Of a stretch of 64,000 nt of DNA, positions 11,865 through 24,800 are shown in pieces. The position numbers were made by a program, and so were the translations under genes. The DNA comes from Ciona savignyi (taxonomy: Eukaryota; Chordata; Ascidiacea; Phlebobranchia; Cionidae): contig CH003364.1 in assembly GCA_000149265.1 (NCBI GenBank), positions 2,033,846-2,097,845 of the forward strand, written 5' to 3'. The notes under the pieces are model-generated. The model had not been told where the DNA came from. It made no database searches and saw only the letters and a list, made by a program, of their open reading frames with translations. Each line of letters starts with the position of its first letter. Position 1 is the stretch's first letter.

Positions 11865-14346
11865 ATGACATTTGTTCATTTCATAAACTGTGTCGCTCTG
11901 GCGTATGCTCCATATGTTGTCACTTACAAGACATCAATACTGTAAGTACTTTTGTGTCTGTGGTAGCCTTAATATTTAATGTCTAATATGATATAGTCTT
12001 TTTACTGTAGACTAATTCTAAGGAGATCTTTACACAAACACATGCATAATCATACCATGTAGTTGCACAATCTTCCTTGAAAGTAGCATATTCTTGTATG
12101 CACAAACAAACAAAGTTGATACTAAACACCGCCAGCAATAGTTAGGGTTTTGGGTTCTATATGATCTTGTAGTAATTAAAGGCACAAGTTGTGTACTTCC
12201 TTACATGGGTGGTGTATTCCATTCCCGGGGGGTTTGTTCTATAATAAATATGACAAGTTATAATAAGGAGGGGAATACACGGCCTAGAAAGGAAATACAA
12301 GACAAAGAGAGAAAGTATAAAACGTGAAGGAAATACACCATCTCGGGAGATTTATACCCCTGGGAGATAGTATTGGGATTGGTAATGGTGCCGGGCGGTG
12401 TTTAGTACCACCCACAAACATACACACATTGGTAAACGTTGTTCTTGCCAGATACTGGTATGCGCCCATTCACAGCTTAGCAGGTGTAATATGTCACCAT
12501 CGGCCTACATTACACTGTTTTACCCTACTTGTTATGCTTATATTGCACTTGTAATACTATTCTTGCTTAACCTTCTGTGCCAGTGAGGATTTTAATCCCA
12601 CAACCTTTCAAATATCCAAAATCCGCTGGCACTTGTACCGATCAAGTTATCCGGCCAGATGGAAAATGGCAACTAATCAGTTTAATCAGCACGCCACCCT
12701 AAAGTCCTTTCTAGCTCTACCAATGATTTTTTCTGCAATATATTATAGTTGCACGATGACTAGATATAAATAAACGTCTAATTTATATTGTTTTACAACT
12801 AGGTCGGAGTACAACACAATGATGAATGTTGGGTTTGCCGGTCTTATCTACGTTTTCACTCAGTTAGTTAAGATGTTAACCTTGGCCACTTTTTTTCCAT
12901 CCTTGGAACAAAGTACAGCTGGTAATATGAATGTAGTTGGGGAAATTCTTAAGACAACTGTTGATCTGGCTGATTTATGCGGCTTATATTACATCATCAA
13001 TAATACTATTGGAAAGCCGGAATTAAAAGGTAACAGGAACAGGTTATATGCTATGTATAAATGTGTGGGTCAATCTAACACCAGTTAATTCAGTTTAAAA
13101 TGCATATAATATCTGCTTAATCATTAATATTATTATTTAAAGTAATTACATTTTACCAAGATCTTATCTTGCATAAGTCCTACTCCTAGATTAAAATTTC
13201 TAGAATAATTTATCCACTGATGTACGGTATCTACCTAGTTCAGACATTGTTTTGCATTAAGAGTATTGAGTGTCTTTTTTTACTTTTTGTTTTTTTTGGT
13301 ATTTGAAAGAAAAAAATTGAGACAGAAAGTTTAATGAATTTCTTCGTTTAGTGTTAATTGCTGGAGTTGGCTGGGCTGGAGCTCAGGTTCTTTTCAGTTA
13401 TTTCTTGTCATTTTGGGTGGGCGCTCGTGGATTAGAGTTTGACTGGAAATACATTCAGATGGCCCTTGACTCCAACATAACTCTGGTATGTATTGGTAGA
13501 TAAAGTATACTTTGTAGACTAACATAAAACGGACTGATTTACGCAAGCAACCCATAGGTCACAAAAATGCAAATTAATAAGCCGATATACTTTAACATCT
13601 GCATTTTCATGGGTAATCTGGTGTTGTGCGAAAGATCATCAATATTCCTCTAGAAATTTATTAGTGTGGGTAGCATTCAAGCTGTTTTTACAGAAGTAAT
13701 GATTGTTTAGCAGAAAACAGTATTTTAATACAGCTAACAGTAAAAAAGTTACAAAGTTGGCAGTACTAAGATTAATTTTAACAGTACCTTCTGTTACATG
13801 TATTTAATGTCGTCCAATCTACCAAAAAAAATCAACCAATTAGCTTGGTGACTTAGTGAACTGCATTTCACCCAAAAGATTGTAAAATAAAATGGTCGAA
13901 GCTAGTCAGTTGTGTCTTGGACAAGAAAATTAGTGGACATTGCCTGAACCAAGTGGAATGATGGGCTCTAATAAATTGGAACTTATAATTTACACACAAT
14001 ACACTGCTATAGCCCTGGTAACAAGCTGTTGGGCACGAGCTAATCTAATCTGGATAAGATGAACATCAGATTCTATCCTTAATATGCAAAACTCTTATTC
14101 TAGATACATGTGCTTGCTACAGCCTCATTGGTTTGGGTTTGGACCCGTAAAGATCTAAACCGATCACTCCTACCTGTAGTAACATCACTGCTGGTACTTA
14201 GTGTATTCCGTACTGTCGCCGTGGAATTCTTTGTAAATGTATACTCACTACATGGCTGGTCTTTTCTCATGCTTAAAACTGTGGTCACATTAGCCATCGC
14301 TGCAGTATCAATGCAGCTCTATGCTGGTTTTATCGAGTCTACTTGA
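11865..14346 (+). CDS. TMEM147: TMEM147, ER multipass-translocon subunit
   Basis: Four exons join in frame: 11865-11941, 12803-13029, 13352-13485, 14104-14346, giving 226 aa plus stop (human protein about 224 aa). Diagnostic stretches are LSEYN at the exon 1-2 join, KMLTLATFFP, VDLADL, and WVGARGLEFDWKYIQMALDS in exon 3, all strongly conserved in TMEM147. The protein is a chain of hydrophobic helices with no cleavable signal. Known of the family: TMEM147 sits in the ER membrane with Nicalin and NOMO in a complex that helps insert multi-span proteins. The start at 11865 begins MTFVHFINC, matching the family N-terminus, and a good GTAAGT donor ends exon 1. Introns 1 and 3 contain tRNA-like and SINE fragments. 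Confidence 0.95.
12590..12665 (-). repeat. tRNA-like fragment in TMEM147 intron 1
   Basis: The minus strand has 'gataacttgatcggtacaag' followed by the B-box-like GGTTGTGGGATTAAAATCC. This resembles a degraded tRNA-derived SINE head. No tail was found. Confidence 0.35.
13904..14050 (+). mobile_element. GGATA-tailed SINE fragment in TMEM147 intron 3
   Basis: Central part only: 'gtcagttgtgtcttggacaag', 'gacattgcctgaacc', 'caatacactgctatagc'. Both the tRNA-like head and the tail are missing. Confidence 0.8.
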
Positions 14347-14403
14347 AATTTCATTGAAACATAAATATGTTTAAGAATGAAAATATGCAGGTTTTGAAAT
14401 TGC

Positions 14404-14409
14404 AATAAA
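14404..14409 (+). terminator. Poly(A) signal of TMEM147
   Basis: AATAAA lies 57 bases after the stop codon, the first such hexamer downstream. Confidence 0.6.
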
Positions 14410-14598
14410 ATTGAGATGTTGTGCTGTACTTTACAAATTGTTGTATGTTTAAATACTGTCGGAGATGAAGCAAAAATTGGATGCTGGTTGTTTTCAGGTC
14501 CATATACATAGGTCAGGATCAAACCATACTTATAGTCGTCGAGCTTCGATCGATTTATCAACCGATTTCTGTAAAAAAAATTATTCAGTAAGGGTATA

Positions 14599-15041
14599 TA
14601 ATGGATGCGAAACTTCACCGGATAAAAAGAATTCAGCATAACATCTCTGCCCGGGGCAATGTCGTTGTTTTTCAAACTCATAAGAATATTACAGTGTATT
14701 TCACACTAATTGAACTAAAATATTCATTTTCTCGGTCCAATTTACGATCCGTCGATTGGTTCGCCCAAGACCGTTTTTTTAAATAACCCTGTATGAAATA
14801 GTCGCGCCAACCATTCGGCCACAAACCGTTTAATATTATACATTGAATTGACCCATTAGCCTGCGGATGACCGGGTCGCATTGGTGACGGTAAATATTGG
14901 TCTCGGTTACGACACGTAATGGATGCGAAACTTCACCGGATAAAAATGGATTTATCATATCGTCATAACATCTCTGCCCGAGGCAATGTCGTTGTTTTTT
15001 AAACTCGTAAGAATATTACAGTATATTTCACACTAATTGAA
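14599..15041. repeat. Direct repeats of about 120 bp (14599-14713 and 14917-15041)
   Basis: Both copies begin TAATGGATGCGAAACTTCAC and end 'tttcacactaattgaa'. The second has a small insertion after 'gataaaaa'. The 200-base spacer between them contains a SINE-B-like piece. The spacer from 14347 to 15811 otherwise shows no coding exon and should contain the promoter of the CLCA-like gene. Confidence 0.85.
14745..14830 (-). mobile_element. SINE-B-like fragment
   Basis: The minus strand reads 'ggtttgtggccgaatggttggcgcg' and later 'aaaaacggtcttggg', similar in order to the copy at 8450-8575. The B-box side is lost. Confidence 0.45.
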
Positions 15042-15811
15042 GTGATGCAATAAACTTATTTGATTACTTTAACGCATGTGAATGACCGAGCCATTTGTCG
15101 ATGGTCCAAAATTCACAGACGGGTCTTTTACAGTTAGCAAAATCGGAAAACTTTTTAAAAGAAATCGAATGAATATTACAATTATATATATATGTATCGA
15201 AAAAAATGTTGTTATTATCGAAAAAGACCTGAAAGTATAAACATCTCGACAAGTTTACGCCCACACCATGTAGCATCAAATTATGTACAAAATTTACATT
15301 TAAAACTTTAACGCAGGCTCGAAATTTGGTAAATAAAGTACAAGTATGAAATCGCCTAAGGATAAGAACGCAAAATTTCCACAGCTATTTCGCGGTATCT
15401 TCCCTCCTTCGGGCATAACTTGTTTACGTGATTATAGTTCATTTAACATTTATATATATTCAGGATAATGTGCCAACAGACACAGAATATGTTTAGCATA
15501 AAGAATGAGTCGCAGATGTACAAGCAAATACAGAATTTGGCGAATGTGATTCGCAGTATTTGAAATTATACTGAATTCGCCAATATATATCCTAAATAAC
15601 ATAATTCAGCGAAAAGAACAGCAGGGTGTGTAGTTCAAGGATTATATTTCGATTAAAATCGATTGAATCACAAAAGCGAAATGCGCCTCACTGTAAATAT
15701 TTTTGGTGTCATTTTAGATCCAGATTTACAATTTAAAATTTGTTTAAATCAAAGACAGCGTCAAAGACATACACGTATAGTTGAAGTAAAATATACGTAG
15801 CTTCATCCATC

Positions 15812-18800
15812 ATGGTGGCGTTTCGTGCTTTGTTGTTGACGGTGCTCTCAGTTTCGGTAACCGGAGATTATGCTTCTGTGAACTTGGACTCAAACGGTTA
15901 CGACGGGATAACGATTGCAATTAACCCTGCGGTTCCTGAAAATGATAACCTGATTACCAATTTAAGGGTACGTTTTGAGTCCGTATTACTTATACAAAAT
16001 AAAATGTACCGTTTGTTAACAGAACGCCTTTACGTCCGCATCAGCAACCTTGTATACGGCGACGAGGAAAAGAGCTTTCTTTCGTAACATCAATATTTTG
16101 GTTCCGAAGACCTGGACAAGTCGACGATATCCGAGGGGAGTGGGCTTGGCCTACAGAAAGGTGTGGAATCAAAATTTAATAGCTTGGTGCAATAAAATTA
16201 AGCGATTCATTAAATAACAACTTTTTTTACTAAATGTTGAGGTAAATATAAATTTAAAAGTTTAAAATATATTCTACTGCTATACTTTATGTAGTTTTCT
16301 TTAGAATTCAAGCAGGCAGAGTACTTATATTTTATTTTAAATATGTCAGTTTAAATCATACTACAATTGCAGGCGGATGTTATAATTGCACCTGCTAACC
16401 CTACGAAAGGCAACAATCCATACACTCGCCAAACAGGTGGTTGTGGTGAACCCGGAACTTACATTCACTTCACACCAGAATATATATACAATCCACAGGA
16501 AAATGTATATGGTCCCATTGGTAAGTAGACAATAACTTGAGTTTAAAAATAGTCTAAAAATTTATCTGGCTGCAAAAATAAATACCTCTTCTGCGACAAT
16601 TACATCGCAGAGTCTACCAGCAAGAAGTTTTAACTTAAACCACTTTCTATGTGAAAAAGCTCCCAATGCAATAGCGGCAAATCGAGCTCTGGTCGGATGG
16701 CAGTTTAAACAGAAATAACTACGGGTTGAGGGATGATAAACTGATGTTATCTTGTTTAGCAAAAGCAATTGTGCACGAGTGGGCGCACCTGAGGTGGGGT
16801 GTGTTCGACGAATACCCAACCGGGAATCATAGTCGCCATTATCTCGACTCGAATTCAGTTCTTCAAGCCACTAGGTAGGTAAAGTCCATGTCGCAGTTTC
16901 CTAAACATTGAACACGGACAAAGAATACAGGCCTTTATCAACCCAGAATTATGGCACTACTCTGGCCAGTTGCCCCTGTTTGCGAGAGAGTCTAAATCTG
17001 TAGTTGAAAGGTTGGGGTCAGAAAGGAGGCGCTAAATGTAACTTGTGTCATTAGGCTATACTCAGTGGGAGTTACTTGTACCTAATGGCTCAATAATTGG
17101 AACAAAAACTTAAGCAAACTCGCTGTTATAAATACAACACATTACATAAACGATTAACTATTGTAACCCTAGCCTTGATGTGATTTCTCATTTCAAAGTC
17201 ATCGTATATATACACACACAAACACAGGTGCCCATTGAGTATGCGTGGATTGAATATTGAATATGTCGAACCTTACAACGAATCGTGTGCCATTAACCCA
17301 CAAACACTGCTCCCATCATCCGACCACTGCCATTTCTTCGCTGAGCAAGAACAATCGAGGCAACTTAAAACGTCAATGATGGGACTCAGTTATTTGCAAA
17401 CGGTAACTACCTTTTTATTTTGTCAGCTACTAGGTAGCCTGGTGACAGTATTTGTTCAATAACAATCATATTAATAAAACAAAAGAGTATCAAACGAGTG
17501 TTGATCACTACTATTTGGTATATGTTTCTGCATGCGAAAAACAACCAGGTTGCCTGGTTCCTAAAACCTCTTGGTATATCTTTTACAAAGTGTATAATGT
17601 TTGTTTCTGTAAGTAGAAACCATTGGGCTCCCGACCTACCAATCTAAACTCGACTTTCTATTTTTTGGATGGATAGGATAGAATATTCATGTTTATACCC
17701 GTGAATGGGAAAACGCAGGGGCCTTTAATACACGTGCAATCGTCATCTCTTGGCGCTCACCGCCTATTGCAGTGTGTTGTGTACGATTCACACGTTCCTG
17801 GGACACATAATGTTTAAGAAATAATAAAATCGTAGTGAAACTTTGTCATTTGTCAAAAAACATGGTGTAGATATGCAGAAGCTAATATTTAGGGTGATAA
17901 ATCCAGTAAATTCCCCTGAAACCAAAACCGTTTTTTTCCTATCTTTTTGGTGCATATAGCTTAAACAGTTGCCTCAATTTAAATCACATTTGGCGGAATA
18001 TTAGCCACTAATTTAACTTTTGGAGGAATTAAAAAATAGGCCTACTATAGGGAAATACCGTAAAAATAAGATTTTGCTTTCAAACCATGATTGTAACGGG
18101 CGTGGCATGTCGCCCCGACATATACCAGAAGAAATAATGAAATCGTAATAAAACTATGTCATTCGTTAGCCAACATTGTCTGGGTATACAGAAACTAGAC
18201 GTTTTGGGTAATAAATCTATAGAAATTTCACTTGTACGATAAAAACCACCAAAACGGTAATTTTTTGTAAAAACACCTTTTTAAGCAAAGTGCTTACACG
18301 GCTGCCTTAAATATGGTCCCATTTAAAAAAAAAGACACGCATATTGTTTTTGTGTGTAAAGAAACCAAAATTGTGTGTAATAAATTCTATGGGATTCCCT
18401 GATATTATCTTCTTTTGATAGCGCGAGAACAGCTGCTCAAAGTTTGATTATATTCGGTGAATGTTAGTGCGATAGCCGTAACTAGAGAAATATCCTAAAA
18501 ATGTGTTCCTAAATCTTAATAATGACCCCATGAAATACTGCCCCGACATCTTTGTAGTAATATTTAAGATCTCTATGTTATGCCCGATATAAAAGCCAGA
18601 GGCGCCTCTTTCGTCGGTCTCTTTCCATCTCGACACACATATAATAAAGAACGTATTAACTAACGTTTGTTGAACACTATACAATATTCAACACGGGAGT
18701 CATAAAACAGGATTAAAAATTTAAGTTATATAACCAGACCCAGATATGTAAAAACAGAAATTTATATGCTAAATCCAGAAGAATTCCCCGAAGACATGAA

Positions 18801-21800
18801 CACTCAATTGGACTGTTTTAGAATTTAACTTCATTTCACTAAAACTCTTGACAAGAGGCTTTAATTAAAAGCATTTGTGGTGAAATGTTCATAAATCTAT
18901 CACGATTACATTCTTTTTCCCTGGTGATGGTTGGTAGTGAGCGGTTACTGTCGAACGTCACCTTAGTTCGACCGTTTATTATCGCCTACTTATTACGAGT
19001 TGCGCGAATTTGTGTAAAATGTTTAGTAACGAATTGAATCTCTCGGCGAGCTATTGCGATGTCCTCCTTTCGGCCGGTAATAACAAACACTGGCTCCTCC
19101 CCACAGACCGGGGTTTTAATGCAAGTGTGTTCGTCTTTACCTGGAGCGCTTTGATCTTGCATCCTTGTCTTTCAACAATTTCTGTATCGTGCTACGAGCT
19201 CGGAACGGGCACGCATTGGGTCATGTTTTAACTTTTCTTGATCTCATCTTCGGAATTGTTGGCAATTCTTCCTATGAAGCCATCTGGTTCTTCTGGCGTT
19301 ATTAACGGTTGCAATCGATGCTTTGCTTTACAAACAGTCTTAAAGTGACCACGTTTATGACAAGAAAAACACACTGCATTTCTAGTAGGACAATTAGCCC
19401 TTTCGCACATTGAAGTGCGCCGTAAACTTAGTTTTTACGGTTTCGTATCTTCCTCTTTCCGATTCCGTTAAGTTAAACGAACATAGCATGTCTTCCTTCT
19501 TATTGCTTAAAAACTACATTAAGGTATTTACTTATTGGACTGTAATTTGTCCAACAGTCATGATGCCTTTCGGTATCTCTCGTATCTTCGGATCCACGCA
19601 GACCATGCCTCGGAATACTAAAGTTGAATTCTTCCGGTGGAGCTATTTGAAACGACATCTCACTTCTGACACCATGTAGTGTTCAACACACGTTAGATAA
19701 TACGTATTATATGTAAGTCGAGATGAAAAGATACCGACGAGAAAGATTAAATCTAATGTTTTTTTTTAATTGTGTTATACAGCTTTAACTTTTAAGAAAA
19801 TATTCCTTTCTCGGAGATATAAAAGTGATAGTTAAAATTGCTAAAAATTGGATATTTTATAAATTGTTTCCGATTTCGGGAATTCCCCTTGTTAAAAACT
19901 TAATAGTATGTACATGCGGGTGCCTCTAAATACTACAGGACCGCTTGGATCGCTTGGATCACTTAGATTGCTATGGAAAGTAATTCTAACCCTTTCCAAA
20001 ACATTAATCTCAACCCCAGAACTAACTTTAACCTCAACCCTAACATTAATATCATGGCTTTTGTAATTACTAAGTATAGTAAGCAATCCAAGCGATCCAA
20101 GCGATCCAAGCGATTTAAGCGATCCATGCGCTCCAAGCGGTCCTGTAGTATTTAGAGGTACCGTGTACATGCGAGCTAGAATTCCTTTAAGTTTCGACTC
20201 GTTTGGATAACTAATTCATGCTAATAACCTGGCGATTGGACATACCTGCTACCTGCGTTACGCAGAAAATAAAACAAACTTAAATCAAAAACAGATTTAA
20301 AGAGAACCCTTAAATATGAATATTCAATCATACATATGTCGTAACAGTTCGGTAATCTAACTGTGGGAAAAGAAGTGTTAAAAAACGACGGCAACAAAGT
20401 AGACAGTTCTACATAACAATGCAAACACTTAATGGTCCCTCACATCAAAATGGTCTTGAACTATTTATAAAGTGACTGAACAGGGTTGATTAGTGCAGGG
20501 CTTCTAAGATGTAAGATTGCTATCTTTCCAGAAACCCCTATTGGAAAGTTCGTTTTCTGTGCTCCGGATTTTTGCGCCAACATTTTTTAACCTAAAATTT
20601 GCACCACCACTAACGAAGTTGCATAATTTTCAATTGAAACTTTGAAATATAAAGCTTAAAGTGTCAAAAATACTTACATAAATGAAAGGAGGTGTAATCA
20701 TGCCACGCCAGCATGGTTTTTGGAGTTTTCCGCGCCAATACCCGAAAAAGTAGTCCGTGCGCCACGCCAGATATATCCGGCGCATCATACAAACTTTCCA
20801 GTAGGGTCCAGAACATGATTGTCCAAGCGGTTGGTTTTGGTTCAACTATTGATTGACTAATTGCGGATACAACATTTCTACAGGTCATTGAGTTTTGCCA
20901 CAGCAATGCGAGTGACCCAATCAATCAACATAATAGTGAGGCTGACAACGCACAAAACAGAAGATGTAACTTACGAAGTACATGGGACGTCATAACATCG
21001 ACTAGCGATTTCGCTAATGGAGCTAACCCACCAAACCCGGGTTTATTAAATCTTGCACCAATATTTCGGGTTGTAGGTGTTGCTCCAAGCCGTCGTTTTA
21101 TTCTCGTGCTTGATGTATCAGGGAGTATGCAAGGAGTAAGTAACAATAATCATATAAATTGTGTTTGTTAATTTACTGACTAGTGGGTACATTACTCCTG
21201 GTTAAAAGTTTTTGTTGGCTTTGTTACACAACCTTCGTCAACCAGCAGAACATCCCATGCTTCCCACAAATTGTTAAACATTATCCGGCCCGTTGGTCTA
21301 ACGGTTATGTGTGTCACCTTTCAATCGAAGGCACTTTATGGACATTGCCTGAACCCAGCGGATTAATGGGTTCTACCAAATTAAAGGGAACGTTTCTATC
21401 ATATACAACACACTGCAATAGCTCCGGTAACCCGACGGTGGGCGCGAGGTGATCTGACGATTGCCTGTGTGTTAACCCTCTTGGTTTTCCCATTCACGGG
21501 GATAAACATGAATATTCTATTCTATTATATTACAAATACTGTGTGTATTTCAGCTGAAAGGTGGTAAAATCAAAACCAGTTTTTAACAAATTGAATAATA
21601 CTGTTAATAGGCTGGTTACCGGAAACACAAAGTTTTAAGTTGCCCCAGAATACTAATTAGCATAAAAAATATTACAGAATCGTCTAACTATGATGCAACA
21701 GAGTGCTGGTACATTTGTAAGCACATCTGTATCGACTGGAGATTATGTTGGCATTGTAGAGTTCGAAAGAACGGCACGAAACCTCCAAAGTCTGACCCAA

Positions 21801-24800
21801 ATAACATCACAAGCAGTTAGAGATCAGATTAAACAGAACATACCAAACATGGTAGGCGGTTCCACATGCATTGGATGCGGCATTCAGGAAGCTGTTCAAG
21901 TAAGTTATGCAACACTGATTTTCACAAAATATATATTTATTAACAAAAATATTAAAGCCAACACAAACAAGAAAATGTGCAAATGTGCAAAATGCTTTAA
22001 CTGTCGCCATTTTCGGTGCAATCTATACACCAGTTCAAACAAAAAACATATTATCTCAGCATTGCTAAATTTATCAGTAGGTCCAACTATTAAACAGTTA
22101 ATAAAATATTTGAACAGGAAATGGAAAATCACAATGCAATCGAAACATGTGGGCATATCATTGTACTAACAGATGGTGGGGAAAATACTCCACCATATAT
22201 ACGTGATGTAGCTCAAAACGCAAAAAGCAAGGTAAACTTTAAATCATTGCCTGTATATATAGCTTGGAGGTCAAAATTTACACATTGTTGGTTAAACACG
22301 ACAAATCCCAGAATTGTACAATTGACGCCATCTTCTTCACGACCACTCAAAATAGAGCACTGACCGATCTAGTAGAAGAAACTGGGGGGAAATGGTTTTT
22401 CGCCCAGGACCAAGACCTTCGGCGTTTGATGGGAGCGTTCGCGGCCATTGCTGTTGAAGACGATGGAGATATAACAAACTTGGTTTCAACGGTAATCACA
22501 GAATCTCTGTAGATTTTATCCCTGTAAATGGGAAAACTTTTACTTACCTTGCAGATCCACTAGGCATTTTATCTTCACAGTTGTCAAGTTACCAGGTCCA
22601 TTGTGGTGTGTTGTGGAATGTAAATGTATGAATCGTTTGTTTAGTTTTAGTAAAACTGGGTAATCCATCGGGTTTATGTGATGTGTACAATGTTTATCAC
22701 TTAGAACCAGGCGCGCCGAACGTACAAAAAGCCAGGGTATGCGAGGGTTGAGAGAAAATCAATTTTGCGCCCGACGAGCCAATTTTTTTGCCTGCGTACC
22801 GCCAACACTATTACAGGTTTATTAGGCTTAATGGCCAGTCAATAACCCTTAAGCAGTATGTGTCAATCCAGTAAGGTCATGTTAAAGCGCGTCGCATTAA
22901 AAGGTTGTTTAATTTAAACCAACTAATAAGTTTCCGGCCGTGTCATTAGAAAGAAGCAACATTGCTTAAACCCAAAAACTATTTCTCCAATAACCCAATT
23001 GCGGGCACCAATCTAACATTTACTTGCGATTAGGATCTCTTTTGCTACATCAATAGGGTAAACTATAAGTACCTTTCCCGACTATAAATAACCTATTGTG
23101 CAACCCTACAATTTGGGTCAGACATGACAGATAGCTAGGATTAATAAATCTAGTATTTTTATATTACATTAATTTAAGTTAGAACATATTATCGAAAATT
23201 TTCTATAAGTTCACTTAAACGGATCTGTTTTTTTTCAAAAGTAGATTTTAGTACTTACTTTAGTCGTATTAAGTAACAAAGCTCCATTACAGATTGCATA
23301 CAAACAACACGTACTGGCTGCTGGTGAAAGCGCGAATGGAGTTGTTACGATTGATAATACCGTGGGACTGAATACAACGTTTAAGTTTGCTTTTCAAACT
23401 GGCGCGCCTGGTGAGAGGAAATACTTTATTGGAAACATAAAACCACACCTGTTCCAAATTCATGTTTTTTTGTATTAGGATAGGATAGGATAGGATATTC
23501 ATGTTTATCCCGTGAATGGGAAAACCAAGGGGATTAACACACGGGCAATCGTCAGATCACCTCGCGCCCACCGTCAGGTTACCAGAGCTATTGCAATGTG
23601 TTGTATATGATAGAACCGTTTCCTTCAATTTGGTAGAACCCATTTATCCGCGGGTTCAGGCAATGGGCGTAAAGTGCCTCGCCCAACGACACAACCGACT
23701 AGCTAGCGACCAGTTTCGCACCTGCAACCTTTCGATTGAAAGGCGACGCACTTAACCGTTAGACCAGCCGGCCGGACGTATTTAATACAATAAAAGTTTT
23801 TAAAATCCATCTTAAAATATTGGGTATTTATAACAGGCTTGTTCATTGTATTATTAAAATTATTATTGACAGTGGTGCAACTGACCGCCCCAAGTGGATG
23901 TATCTACAGTACTATTCCATTCTCTATGCCGAATGCATGTGCAGGACATCCTCTTGCACGGATCGATACAACGCTAAAACTGATTGACTTCGTTATTCCT
24001 GGAAGAGCCGAAGTAAGTCCGTAGAAAGATCTTAATCATATACAAAAATGCGTAGCAATTACTGTGTTAAACAGCGGTCAACACAAGGCAACTTGGCCAA
24101 ATGTTTCCCCACTGTGAAGTGAGCCCAACTGCATTTTCTCATCCATGGGGATTAATATAAACGTCTGACCAGTTAGTGGTGATTTAGTGCGACGCCTTTC
24201 ATCCGAAAGGTTTAAGGCTTGAAACTGGTCGCTAACTAGTCGGTTGTGACCTTGGGCAAGGCACTTAACCGACATTGCCTGAACCCAGCAAATTAATGGG
24301 TTTTACCAATTTGAAGGAACATGTGAAATATACACAACACATTGCAATAGCTCCGATAACCCGACGGTGGACGCGAGGTGATCTGATGATTTCCAGTGTG
24401 TTAACTCTCTTGGGTTTCCCAGTCACGGGGATTAACATGAATATCTATCCATCCATCCAAATCACTTCATTGTATGTCGAAGTTTAATTTAAACTACATG
24501 TTTAAATGTTTTTTGTTAGGTTGGAACATGGAGATACGACATATCAACAAGCTTAAGGGAAACTATAAGTGTATCTGTTACGTCAAAGGCTGAAGCCAAC
24601 GTCCTGCCAATTGTGGTGATAACCAGGACAAGATCAGCCACCAGTAGTGTGAACGCACCAGTTGTCATAGAGGCAACGGTAAGATGCAATACTGTCATAC
24701 TATAAATAATAAATGCAGTTTTTCATAAATATAAAACTATGATATATAACACAATGGACAGGTAACAAGAGGCGACCCTGGACAACCAATGCTGAACTTA

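Noticed and set aside
19010..19231. Plus-strand open frame of 73 codons
   Set aside because: It is the antisense shadow of the MEX3-like KH fragment.
21690..22169. Open frame of 159 codons read through an intron
   Set aside because: Only the first 70 codons are the VWA exon; the rest continues past a clear GTAAGT donor at 21900 into intron.
23516..23755. Open frames beginning [15 protein letters not shown] and similar, repeated at 56278 and 56568
   Set aside because: They are translations of SINE copies, identical because the elements are, not a protein family.
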